Below, one piece after another: positions 1-5,996 of a DNA stretch of 9,910 nt. The notes under the pieces were generated by a model, which was given only the letters and a program-made list of their open reading frames with translations, was not told where the DNA came from and did no database searches. The stretch lies in the NCBI GenBank assembly GCA_947171615.1, contig CAMVYG010000068.1, forward strand, positions 1 to 9,910, read 5' to 3'. Each line of letters opens with the position of its first letter. Position 1 is the first letter of the stretch. Made by a program: the position numbers and the translations under genes. This DNA comes from an uncultured Clostridia bacterium. Its GTDB lineage: Bacteria; Bacillota; Clostridia; Oscillospirales; Acutalibacteraceae.

Positions 1-150
1 ACTGTCATTCTGAGGAACGAAAAGAAGCGTTGCTTCTTCGTGACGAAGAATCTCGACTAGATGAAACCAACGAATAAAAAGAGTATCTTAATATCCCTCC
101 GGTAAGCAATAACCGAGATCCTTCAGCACTTCGTGCTTCAGGATGACAGT
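1..150. repeat. Cruciform interspersed repeat, copy 1
   Basis: The ends are near-perfect 13-bp inverted repeats: ACTGTCATTCTGA at 1-13 and TCAGGATGACAGT at 138-150, with one mismatch. Inside are two small hairpins, AAGAAGC/GCTTCTT (22-28 with 32-38) and AGCAC/GTGCT (125-129 with 133-137). A second inverted pair, GAAGAATCTCG (45-55) with CGAGATCCTTC (114-124), has one mismatch. The whole can fold as a cruciform with side arms. A diverged copy in opposite orientation lies at 4762-4909. No ORF is present, so this resembles a MITE-like or REP-like non-autonomous repeat. That class is inferred; the fold is seen. The element may continue left of the window. Confidence 0.8.
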
Positions 151-204
151 GAGCGATAGAGGGCAGCTAAATAAATTATAAATTAGTGCAAACGCCCATT
201 CGTT

Positions 205-218
205 CTCCGGTAAGCAAT
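205..218. repeat. 14-bp direct repeat CTCCGGTAAGCAAT
   Basis: CTCCGGTAAGCAAT occurs exactly at 97-110, inside repeat copy 1, and again here, about 10 bases before the ribosome binding site of the 247-1548 gene. The inverted repeat copy at 4762-4909 carries the matching GCTTACCGG core. This suggests a second repeat fragment in the 5' leader of the gene. The rest of 151-246 is A/T-rich. It has a TATAAA at 177-182 but no convincing -35 partner, so no promoter is called. Confidence 0.6.
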
Positions 219-246
219 TAAACTAACAAAGGAAAGTGACCATCCT

Positions 247-1548
247 ATGGCTGATGAAAAGAACAGAGTGGAATTTACCAGGGAGATGAAGAAGGAGTAT
301 ACCATCATCACTCCCAACATGGCTCCCCTTCACTTTGAGCTCATTAAAAATGTGCTGGAAAGCTTCGGCTACCACATTGATCTGCTGCGCACCACCGGCC
401 GGGAGATCGTGGACGAAGGCCTGAAATATGTGCACAACGATACCTGCTACCCCGCCCTGCTTTCCATCGGGCAGATGATGCACGCTCTGCACAGCGGAAA
501 GTACGATCTGCACAAGGTAGCGCTAATCATGACCCAGACCGGCGGCGGCTGCCGGGCCTCCAACTACATCCATCTGCTCCGTAAGGCGCTGAAGAAGGAT
601 GGGCTGGATTACATCCCCGTCATTTCCCTGAACCTTTCCGGGCTGGAAAGCAATTCCGGCTTTCAGATCACCCTTCCCCTGCTGCGCAGGGCCATTGCCG
701 CCCTGACCTACGGCGATCTGCTGATGCTCCTGAAAAATCAGACCAAGCCTTATGAGGTGACACAGGGCGCAAGCGATGCCTTGGTGGAGCACTGGATCTC
801 CACCCTGACGAAGCTCTTTGAGCAGGGAAAGGCCTTTACCCAGCGGGAGGTACACCAGTACTTCGATACCATCGCCCAGTCCTTTGCGGATATCCCCCTG
901 CGGGACATAAAAAAGACCAAGGTAGGCATTGTAGGGGAGATCTATGTAAAATATTCGCCTCTGGCCAATAACAGCCTGGAGGAATTTCTCTTTGAGCAGG
1001 GCTGTGAAACCATGGTGCCGGGCATTTTGTCCTTTATGATCTTCAAGGTGGATAACCGCCTGGAGGACATTGCCCTGTACGGCGGAAACCCCGCCAAAAA
1101 GCAGCTTTGCACCATGCTGAAATGGTATTTTACAAAATTTGAGACCGATTTGATCGCCGCTGTGAAAAAATTTCCCCAATTTACCGCCCCTGCCCCCTAC
1201 AGCCATTTGAAGGCGCTGGCCGGAAACGTCATCGGCTACGGCTGTAAAATGGGAGAGGGCTGGCTCCTTACGGCAGAGGTGATGGAGCTGATCGAAAGCG
1301 GCTATGGAAACGTGGTGTGCACCCAGCCCTTCGGCTGCCTGCCCAACCACATTGTGGGAAAGGGCATGATCCGCAAGGTAAAAGGCATTTACCCGGAGGC
1401 CAATATCGTTCCCATCGATTACGACCCCAGCGCCACCAGGGTGAACCAGGAAAACCGCATTAAGCTGATGCTGGCTGTGGCAAGAGAGCAGGAGCAGGAA
1501 ACAGCTCCTTCCAAAATGCCCTTTTCTCCCGCCGCCTCTGAGGTCTGA
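247..1548 (+). CDS. 2-hydroxyacyl-CoA dehydratase-family protein (COG3581 type)
   Basis: A 433-residue soluble protein that I recognise as the COG3581 / 2-hydroxyglutaryl-CoA dehydratase-related family. This family often occurs as the C-terminal partner or fused domain of large BadF/HgdC-type ATP-dependent activators. The N-terminus (residues 18-45) has the typical 'TIITPNMAPLHFELIK' pattern. Conserved cysteines sit in NDTCYP (C67), GGGCRASNY (C102), GYGCKMGEGW (C333) and VCTQPFGCLPNH (C358, C364). They are plausible iron-sulfur ligands or redox residues, but the ligand assignment is inference. The family signature DYDPSATRVNQENR lies near residues 391-404. The ATG at 247 follows AAAGGAAAG (228-236) at normal spacing. 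An in-frame ATG at 286 has no well-placed site. The ATPase activator half is not in this window; it may lie upstream of the repeat or elsewhere. The true substrate is unknown, and the protein need not be a dehydratase. The last 15 or so residues are Pro/Ser-rich and probably disordered. Confidence 0.87.
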   Translation: MADEKNRVEFTREMKKEYTIITPNMAPLHFELIKNVLESFGYHIDLLRTTGREIVDEGLKYVHNDTCYPALLSIGQMMHALHSGKYDLHKVALIMTQTGGGCRASNYIHLLRKALKKDGLDYIPVISLNLSGLESNSGFQITLPLLRRAIAALTYGDLLMLLKNQTKPYEVTQGASDALVEHWISTLTKLFEQGKAFTQREVHQYFDTIAQSFADIPLRDIKKTKVGIVGEIYVKYSPLANNSLEEFLFEQGCETMVPGILSFMIFKVDNRLEDIALYGGNPAKKQLCTMLKWYFTKFETDLIAAVKKFPQFTAPAPYSHLKALAGNVIGYGCKMGEGWLLTAEVMELIESGYGNVVCTQPFGCLPNHIVGKGMIRKVKGIYPEANIVPIDYDPSATRVNQENRIKLMLAVAREQEQETAPSKMPFSPAASEV

Positions 1549-1669
1549 CCCTCGGCAAGCAGAAAGAGCCGCATAGTTCAAGGCCAGGTTAGGTCTTCTC
1601 TTTTATGTGCTGTGTACTTTCATTTGCGTTGGGAGCCTTTGGGATTTTTCCAGGAAAGGAATCAAGCCT

Positions 1670-2347
1670 ATGCCTTTTATTATCAAGAACTATACGGGAA
1701 AATATGCCGGGCAGCGGTTGCCCCAGCGCATTTTCGCCATGCTGCTGGCGGTGGTCGTCATGGGGCTGGGCGTCAGTTTGTTTTTGCTGGGCGCAATGGG
1801 CGCTGATCCGTTTTCCACCATCAACCTGGGAATTTCCTCCCGGCTGGGGCTGACCTTTGGCGTGTGGCAGGCGATCTTTAACGGTATTTTACTGGTAATC
1901 GTGCTGTTTTTTGACCGCTCCATGCTGGGGCTCGGCACCCTGGGAAATATGTTTCTGGTAGGCTTTTCCGCCGATTTTTTTAATCCCCTTCTGGGAAAGC
2001 TGGTCACTTCAGAAACACTGCCCCTGTGGGCGCGGCTGCTGTTTACTCTGGGCGGCGTGGCGCTGCAGATCATCGGCTGTTCCTTTTATGTTACCTCCAA
2101 TTTAGGGATGGCTCCCTATGACTGCATTTCCTTTATCGTCCCCAATAAAACGAAAATTCCCTTTCGCTGGTGGCGCATTATCAGCGATATCTTCTGCGTC
2201 GGGGTCGGCTTTCTGTGTGGAGCAAGGATCGGGCTGGGTACGCTGATCATGGCCTTCGGCACCGGCCCCCTGCTGCCGCTGTGCAATAAGTATTTGGCCG
2301 CACCGGTGCTGAAAATCGCGGAAATCGGGAAAAGTAATGCGCAATAA
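1670..2347 (+). CDS. YczE/YitT-like integral membrane protein
   Basis: A 225-residue polytopic membrane protein resembling the YczE/YyaS group (COG2364), whose molecular function is not established. Hydrophobic segments lie at about residues 21-44, 63-80, 86-107, 119-140, 169-187 and 190-210. Two internal motifs look like an ancient duplication: GADPFSTINLGIS (44-56) and GMAPYDCISF, each just after a membrane segment. The chosen ATG follows AGGAAAGGA (1652-1660) at nine bases. An in-frame ATG at 1607 would add 21 residues but lacks a ribosome binding site, and its extension is not family-like. It lies 121 bases after the COG3581 gene with no clear terminator between them, so co-transcription is possible. 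An intrinsic terminator follows at 2389-2418. Transport of a small molecule is a reasonable guess only. Confidence 0.85.
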   Translation: MPFIIKNYTGKYAGQRLPQRIFAMLLAVVVMGLGVSLFLLGAMGADPFSTINLGISSRLGLTFGVWQAIFNGILLVIVLFFDRSMLGLGTLGNMFLVGFSADFFNPLLGKLVTSETLPLWARLLFTLGGVALQIIGCSFYVTSNLGMAPYDCISFIVPNKTKIPFRWWRIISDIFCVGVGFLCGARIGLGTLIMAFGTGPLLPLCNKYLAAPVLKIAEIGKSNAQ

Positions 2348-2388
2348 GTTTTATAAAAAGTCTTTCGCGGCTGTTTCAAAGTCATCGA

Positions 2389-2418
2389 GAGTCTTCGGGA
2401 AAACCCGAAGGCTTTTTT
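2389..2418 (+). terminator. Intrinsic terminator after the YczE-like gene
   Basis: An 11-bp stem, GAGTCTTCGGG (2389-2399) with CCCGAAGGCTT (2404-2414), with two wobble pairs and an AAAA loop. It is followed by an uninterrupted T run to 2418. It lies 42 bases after the stop codon of the plus-strand membrane protein gene. Confidence 0.9.
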
Positions 2419-2426
2419 CTTTTAGT

Positions 2427-2501
2427 AATGGCAATAGGCACAGAGCGATAAGTTATCATTTCGCACTCAACAGATGTCAGGCTTTCACATTTATTGCCAT
2501 T
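2427..2501. other. Spaced 10-bp inverted repeat in the convergent intergenic region
   Basis: AATGGCAATA (2427-2436) and TATTGCCATT (2492-2501) are perfectly complementary across 55 bases. The enclosed sequence has a smaller dyad, GATAA-G-TTATC, around 2450-2460. A GCACTC (2463-2468) inside pairs with GAGTGC (2516-2521) outside, an alternative that conflicts with the long stem. It lies between two convergent genes' terminators with no clear promoter, so a small structured RNA is possible but unsupported. Confidence 0.4.
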
Positions 2502-2531
2502 GCTCCTTTAAGGCGGAGTGCTTCAGGCATG

Positions 2532-2567
2532 AAAAACCCCCAGGAAGGCATAGCCCTCCTGGGGGTT
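2532..2567 (-). terminator. Intrinsic terminator of the Pro-rich membrane protein gene
   Basis: A perfect 11-bp stem, AACCCCCAGGA (2535-2545) with TCCTGGGGGTT (2557-2567), plus an inner GGC/GCC pair. Read on the minus strand it ends in GGGGGTTTTT, 43 bases past the stop at 2610. The A run on the other side (2568-2572) is weak, so it mainly serves the minus strand, facing the terminator at 2389-2418. Confidence 0.88.
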
Positions 2568-2609
2568 AAAAACGCTTTCTGTTTCCCGACGAATCATGAA
2601 AACCGGCGC

Positions 2610-3935
2610 CTAATCCAGCAGGCTCATCTGGCCGGGAATTTGCGCGTCTGAAGGTTCGGTCTCTTTTTCTGCCTTCGGCTTTTTCGGCGCTTCCTGTTTC
2701 GGTGCTTCCTGTTTCGGTGCTTCTGCCTTTTCCTTCGTGGAAGCTTTGGTCTTTTCAGGCTTGGGAGCTTTCTCCGAAGATGAAACGGATTCAGAAGCCT
2801 CCGGTTTCTGGGCTTTTGTCTCAGAGGTGGAAGCTTTCTTTTCCAAACCGGCCTGTTTTTCCGCCGGGTGCTGGGCAGACTGGCGAAGCCGGGAAGCCAT
2901 CTGCGGTTTTGGGGGAGCGGCAGGCTCCTCGGCAGTCAGAGAAAACTCTTCTGTATACATGGAGGCCTGCATAGGAACAAGCGGAGCGTTCGGCCCGGTT
3001 TGAGGCCTGGTAGAAGAGGCCGCGGGGACATGCGGAGTATTCCTGCGGGTAGCAGAGAAGGGATGCTCTTCCTCCAAAGAAGTGGGATGGGGAGAAGAAG
3101 GATGCTGAGCGGCCGGAGCAGCGGAGTGCTGCCTGGGAGCGGGTGTTTGAGGATGAGGGGAATGTTCCCTGCTTTGCGAAGGATGCGGTGTGGGATGACC
3201 GTGATTCGGAGATACCATCAGTTCCGGAGTACCGCTGGGAACCCGGTTGGTATGCTGCCGGTTTTCTGCCGCTTCAATTTCCCGAAAAATCGCTGCTTTT
3301 TCGTCTCGACGGCGCTTTTGCAGAAAACGCACCAGAAAAAAGATCAATCCTGCCGTACCCAATACCGCACAGGCCAGACCACCGTAAAACAGTGCGATGG
3401 CTAAGGAATTATTTTTCACATTCAGCTGGGCAAATGTAACGTAATTGGTGCCGTCATCTATTATTTCCGGAGAAGAGACAACAGGGCCATCAGGTTTTGG
3501 TGTAACAACAGGACGCTGGATCACAGGCTGTTCTGTAGGAACCGGCCGATTGGAGGGATGTGGCGTAGGAGCAGGGGTAGTAACCGTTCCTCCGTTATTT
3601 GGCCCCGTAGAAGGCCTGGGAGTAGGATTATCGGGAACATAGGGCGGGTCGTCGTCGGGATCCTCAGAAGGAGTGGGATCTACCACAGGAGTAGGCTCCG
3701 GGGTTGGTACGGGCGTGGGTTCCGGCGTGGGAACAGGAGTGGGGGTAGGAGTAGGCTCCGGCGTGGGAGTAGGCGGCGCTGGATTTGTGGGAAAAACAAT
3801 GGCCCCATTATCCCCGTTTTCCGTATAAGGAACAAACCCGCCTTCCTCTGTAGCGAGGGCGGGAACGCTCAGGATAGAAGCCGCGAAAAGCAGCGAGCCA
3901 AGCAGCACTGCAAAGCGGCGCCGTTTGGGGACCAT
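2610..3935 (-). CDS. Pro/Thr-rich single-pass membrane protein with long cytoplasmic tail
   Basis: A 441-residue protein of no family I recognise. Residues 1-28 are a signal peptide (basic KRRR, hydrophobic core, ALA cleavage site). Residues 52-89 are PT/PEPTP repeats, and the Pro-rich region extends to about 156, forming an extracellular stalk with no recognisable folded domain. A transmembrane helix spans about 178-202, followed by the stop-transfer RFLQKRRRDEK, so the topology is type I. The remaining 239 residues would be cytoplasmic. They are His/Pro/Ser-rich at about 235-300, then Lys/Glu/Ala-rich with duplicated KQEAP units (15-base DNA repeat near 2688-2720). The protein ends in PGQMSLLD. 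The start is firm: AGGAGGT at 3942-3948 is six bases from the ATG. It has its own promoter (3982-4010) and terminator (2532-2567), so it is probably monocistronic. An envelope scaffold or sensor-like role is speculative; the reading frame itself is convincing. Confidence 0.87.
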   Translation of the reverse strand: MVPKRRRFAVLLGSLLFAASILSVPALATEEGGFVPYTENGDNGAIVFPTNPAPPTPTPEPTPTPTPVPTPEPTPVPTPEPTPVVDPTPSEDPDDDPPYVPDNPTPRPSTGPNNGGTVTTPAPTPHPSNRPVPTEQPVIQRPVVTPKPDGPVVSSPEIIDDGTNYVTFAQLNVKNNSLAIALFYGGLACAVLGTAGLIFFLVRFLQKRRRDEKAAIFREIEAAENRQHTNRVPSGTPELMVSPNHGHPTPHPSQSREHSPHPQTPAPRQHSAAPAAQHPSSPHPTSLEEEHPFSATRRNTPHVPAASSTRPQTGPNAPLVPMQASMYTEEFSLTAEEPAAPPKPQMASRLRQSAQHPAEKQAGLEKKASTSETKAQKPEASESVSSSEKAPKPEKTKASTKEKAEAPKQEAPKQEAPKKPKAEKETEPSDAQIPGQMSLLD

Positions 3936-3981
3936 GAAGATACCTCCTGCCAGAAGAGCATACGCCTACTTATACTGTTTC

Positions 3982-4010
3982 ATTCTATCACAGAAAGCGA
4001 CACGATTCAA
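3982..4010 (-). promoter_or_regulatory. Sigma-A promoter of the Pro-rich membrane protein gene
   Basis: On the minus strand TTGAAT (4005-4010) is followed after exactly 17 bases by TAGAAT (3982-3987). Each hexamer matches the housekeeping consensus at four or five of six positions. Transcription would start near 3975, giving a leader of about 40 bases before the ATG at 3935. Confidence 0.75.
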
Positions 4011-4040
4011 TCTTTTTTCTTCCGTAACTCACAAAATTTA

Positions 4041-4084
4041 GGGGTGTTTTCCGAAATTTAGGAAAACAAGCCCCAAATGTGGGG
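4041..4084. other. Hairpin with two alternative CCCC pairings
   Basis: GGGGTGTTTTCC (4041-4052) pairs with GGAAAACA-AG-CCCC (4061-4074) in a 12-bp stem with a two-base bulge and a loop of 4053-4060. The same CCCC (4071-4074) can instead pair with GGGG (4081-4084) across a six-base loop. It lies 31 bases upstream of the -35 of the membrane protein promoter. There is no strong T run on either side, so it is not called a terminator. It could be a protein-binding dyad or a repeat relic. Confidence 0.4.
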
Positions 4085-4114
4085 TGCTGGATACTAGATT
4101 CTGGGTGCTGGATA
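4082..4114. repeat. Tandem GGGTGCTGGATA repeat
   Basis: GGGTGCTGGATA occurs exactly at 4082-4093 and 4103-4114, a period of 21 bases, with a related CTAGATTCTGGG between. It is short, noncoding and intergenic, of the kind often dispersed in bacterial genomes. Confidence 0.6.
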
Positions 4115-4390
4115 TTGGAAAAAGGCAGGGGGCTTTTTCGTTGACGGCTTGGCATGGAAGCAGGAGGAGTTGCCAGCATCGGTAGAAAAGCTGCGTTCTT
4201 TGATGAAGGGACTAAGAAGCCGTACCAATAGGACGTGGCAGAAATCCTTTCGGGAAATCCAGCGGGCTTCTGTGTTAAAAATCCTCGAAAACCGATAGGT
4301 TTTCTTGCGGTTTTTGCCTTGAAGCCCATGGGATTTCCTCGAATGTTTTCCCACCATTCCTATCGGTACAGCTTCTGAAAAACGCCTGTG
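4115..4390. other. Gene-free stretch with small dyads
   Basis: No convincing gene is seen in 3936-4390. Open frames here cross the repeats, lack ribosome binding sites and show no family similarity. Visible structure: GAAAAAG/CTTTTTC (4118-4124 with 4133-4139), a hairpin GAAAACC-GATA-GGTTTTC (4287-4304), and the inverted pair ACCGATAGG (4291-4299) with CCTATCGGT (4359-4367). No clear terminator for the DUF3795 gene was found here. It may be decayed sequence. Confidence 0.45.
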
Positions 4391-4714
4391 TTACCCGATA
4401 CTGTTTTTTCGGTCTAAGGCTGCTTTGAGCTCCCGGCAGCGGCAGATTCTGGCGCCCGGAGGCGTATCGCCATGCTCGGGATCGTTGGAGAAGCTTTCCA
4501 GCAGCCCGCAGGGGAATTCCCTGCAATCTCCGCAAAAGGCAACCCCTTTGTTTATGGCGCATTTTGCAACGGGGCAGGGCTCCTGCTCCGGAGAAACATG
4601 GAAGGGCCGGCCCTTGGTGGCGATACACCCGCCGCAGCGGCAGCTTTCCACGAATTCACAGCCGATGCAGTCCAGCCCGCAGTATGCGGTGATTTCAGGT
4701 TTTAAAGTACTCAT
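4391..4714 (-). CDS. DUF3795-family cysteine-rich small protein
   Basis: A 107-residue protein with 13 cysteines that matches my recollection of DUF3795. It has an N-terminal AYCGLDCIGC (C12, C16, C19), then C25, C27 and C30 in CRCGGC. These are followed by CPVAKCAINKGVAFCGDCREFPC, with C47, C52, C61, C64 and C69, and a C-terminal CRC (C91, C93). The spacing suggests bound zinc or an iron-sulfur cluster, but metal and function are unknown. There is no signal peptide or membrane segment, so it is cytoplasmic. The ATG at 4714 has AAAGGA at 4725-4730, ten bases upstream. Repeat copy 2 begins 48 bases upstream of the start, so any promoter must lie in or next to the repeat; none is clear. An overlapping frame on the same strand (4275-4628) is a shadow. 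Confidence 0.85.
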   Translation of the reverse strand: MSTLKPEITAYCGLDCIGCEFVESCRCGGCIATKGRPFHVSPEQEPCPVAKCAINKGVAFCGDCREFPCGLLESFSNDPEHGDTPPGARICRCRELKAALDRKNSIG

Positions 4715-4761
4715 TTTACACCATTCCTTTGTGATTCAAATTAGAGGTCAGCGATATGCCG

Positions 4762-4909
4762 CTGTTATCTCTGAGACGAAGACTTTGGGAGTCTCCATGA
4801 AGTGCTGAAGGATCTCGATTAACGCTTACCGGCAGGTGCAAAGTTCTCTTTTTACGCGCCGTTTCTTCTGGTCGAGATACTTCGGCGTTTTTACGCCTCA
4901 GAATAACAG
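4762..4909. repeat. Cruciform interspersed repeat, copy 2 (inverted, diverged)
   Basis: The ends are CTGTTATCTCTGAG (4762-4775) and CTCAGAATAACAG (4897-4909), inverted repeats with one base inserted. Inner arms GAAGGATCTCG (4807-4817) and CGAGATACTTC (4873-4883) pair with two mismatches. The segment GAAGTGCTGAAGGATCTCG (4799-4817) is the reverse complement of copy 1 near 114-132, and GCTTACCGG (4824-4832) also matches copy 1. The length (148 bases) and architecture match copy 1 (150 bases), but the middle has diverged, so this is an older copy. Confidence 0.78.
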
Positions 4910-4939
4910 AAAAAACAGGACAGCTAACTGTCCTGTTTT
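4910..4939 (-). terminator. Intrinsic terminator overlapping the WYL regulator stop codon
   Basis: A perfect 12-bp stem, AAAACAGGACAG (4912-4923) with CTGTCCTGTTTT (4928-4939), with a four-base loop. On the minus strand the stem runs into a T6 tract. The stop codon (4924-4926) lies in the loop, so the last codons form one arm. The repeat copy ends only two bases beyond the stem. Confidence 0.9.
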
Positions 4940-5829
4940 GAATAGCGGGAAAGAAAAAACTCTCCCTGTTTTTTTAAGTCTTCCCGCAGCTCCGGAGGAG
5001 AAAGCACCTCGGCTTTGCTTCCAAAGGAAAGCACCCAGGAGAGCATAGTGCTGTAAAAGGTAAAATCTACGGAAAACCTCAGGCGGCCGTCCGGCTCCGC
5101 GGAAAAGCAGCTGGGGCCGTATTCTTCAATGAGACGGTATTTCACCGTGGGATCAAAAACAGCCTCCAGCCGGTAGTTTTCCTGCCAGGTTTGCTCAAAG
5201 GCCATCCTTTCCTTCGGTACTTTTCGGGGGGAAAAGCCGGTGGAAGCGATCTGCAGCTCCCACAGCCGGGAAAGCTTAAAGAGCCGAAAATCTTTTCGTT
5301 TTGTACACCAGGCCAACAAATACCAGTCGCCCCACTGAAAAACCACATGGTAAGGCTCCGCTGTGCGCAGGGATTCTCCCTTTTCCGAATAATAGCGGAA
5401 GGTGACAAGCAGCGAGCTGTGGATCGCCCGGCGAAGAAGGGAGATCTTTTCCGTCAGGCTTCCCCTGTAATGAGAAGCAAGATCGATCAGCAGGGGAGAA
5501 GGATTCTCTCTTGAAGAAGAAAGCTTTTCCTCCAGAACTGCCTGGTGGGGGGAGGGAGAAACGCTGTCAATTCCCCGAATTCCGGAAAGAATGGCATGAA
5601 GCTCCTCCTCTGTTAAAAGCTGTTTTGGAAGGGTGTAGCCCGGGGCAATGGAGATTCCGCCGTTTCTGCCCTGCTCGGTGACAATGGGGATCCCGGCCAT
5701 GCACAGGGCTTCAATATCCCGGCTGATGGTGCGCCGGGATACTTCAAATTTTTCCGCCAGAAAAGGAGCGGTAACTTTGTCCCGGCGCAATAAAGCCGCC
5801 AGGATTCCCAGCAAACGATCGATTTTCAT
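4924..5829 (-). CDS. WYL-domain transcriptional regulator (YafY-like)
   Basis: A 301-residue cytoplasmic DNA-binding protein. Residues 1-60 form a DeoR/HTH_11-type winged helix, with recognition segment VSRRTISRDIEAL (30-42) and wing GRNGGISIAPGY (54-65). The middle holds a WYL domain: TFRYYSEKGE (143-152), the name-giving GDWYLLAWC (167-175) and FRLFKLSRL (181-189). Residues 220-295 are the WCX-type C-terminal extension. WYL domains are known to sense nucleic-acid or small ligands and control DNA-damage, defence or metabolic genes; the ligand here is unknown. The ATG at 5829 has AAGGAG eleven bases upstream (5841-5846). Total length is usual for the family. The upstream spacer (5830-5919) has no promoter I would defend. 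Neighbours are glyS upstream, separated by a hairpin, and the DUF3795 gene downstream beyond its terminator. It may be autoregulatory, but no operator is recognised. Confidence 0.93.
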   Translation of the reverse strand: MKIDRLLGILAALLRRDKVTAPFLAEKFEVSRRTISRDIEALCMAGIPIVTEQGRNGGISIAPGYTLPKQLLTEEELHAILSGIRGIDSVSPSPHQAVLEEKLSSSRENPSPLLIDLASHYRGSLTEKISLLRRAIHSSLLVTFRYYSEKGESLRTAEPYHVVFQWGDWYLLAWCTKRKDFRLFKLSRLWELQIASTGFSPRKVPKERMAFEQTWQENYRLEAVFDPTVKYRLIEEYGPSCFSAEPDGRLRFSVDFTFYSTMLSWVLSFGSKAEVLSPPELREDLKKQGEFFLSRYSKQDS

Positions 5830-5919
5830 GAAATGTTCGTCTCCTTCAGAAAATATACCATCGCCCTTTTTACACCTATAACCGCACTTTCTCTTGTTAA
5901 GCGATAGTACCTAGAACAA

Positions 5920-5949
5920 TTCCGGGAGAAGGTTTTCCTTCTCCCGGAA
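5920..5949 (-). terminator. Hairpin terminator downstream of glyS
   Basis: A perfect 13-bp GC-rich stem, TTCCGGGAGAAGG (5920-5932) with CCTTCTCCCGGAA (5937-5949), with a TTTT loop. It lies about 47 bases past the glyS stop. The tail on the minus strand (TTGTTC) is only moderately T-rich, so termination may be incomplete, with some read-through into the WYL gene. Confidence 0.78.
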
Positions 5950-5996
5950 CAATGAAGCACATTTTGCAAATTTTCAAATGGCCCTTAGTCTAAAAT

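Noticed and set aside
523..1581. A 352-codon open frame on the minus strand opposite the COG3581 gene
   Set aside because: It lies fully antisense to a well-recognised family protein, resembles no family and is explained by the codon bias of the true gene. The same holds for the plus-strand frames at 6123-7385 (opposite glyS) and 7805-9178 (opposite RCC1-SLH).
1607..1669. Upstream ATG for the YczE-like gene
   Set aside because: No Shine-Dalgarno precedes it and the added 21 residues are not family-like. AGGAAAGGA correctly precedes the ATG at 1670.
2337..2651. A 104-codon plus-strand frame overlapping the end of the YczE-like gene
   Set aside because: It runs through two intrinsic terminators and into the opposite-strand gene, and its composition shows no domain.
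150..4762. Composite mobile element bounded by the two inverted repeats
   Set aside because: The copies differ too much in age, no transposase or cargo signature lies between them, and the enclosed genes look like ordinary chromosomal genes on both strands.
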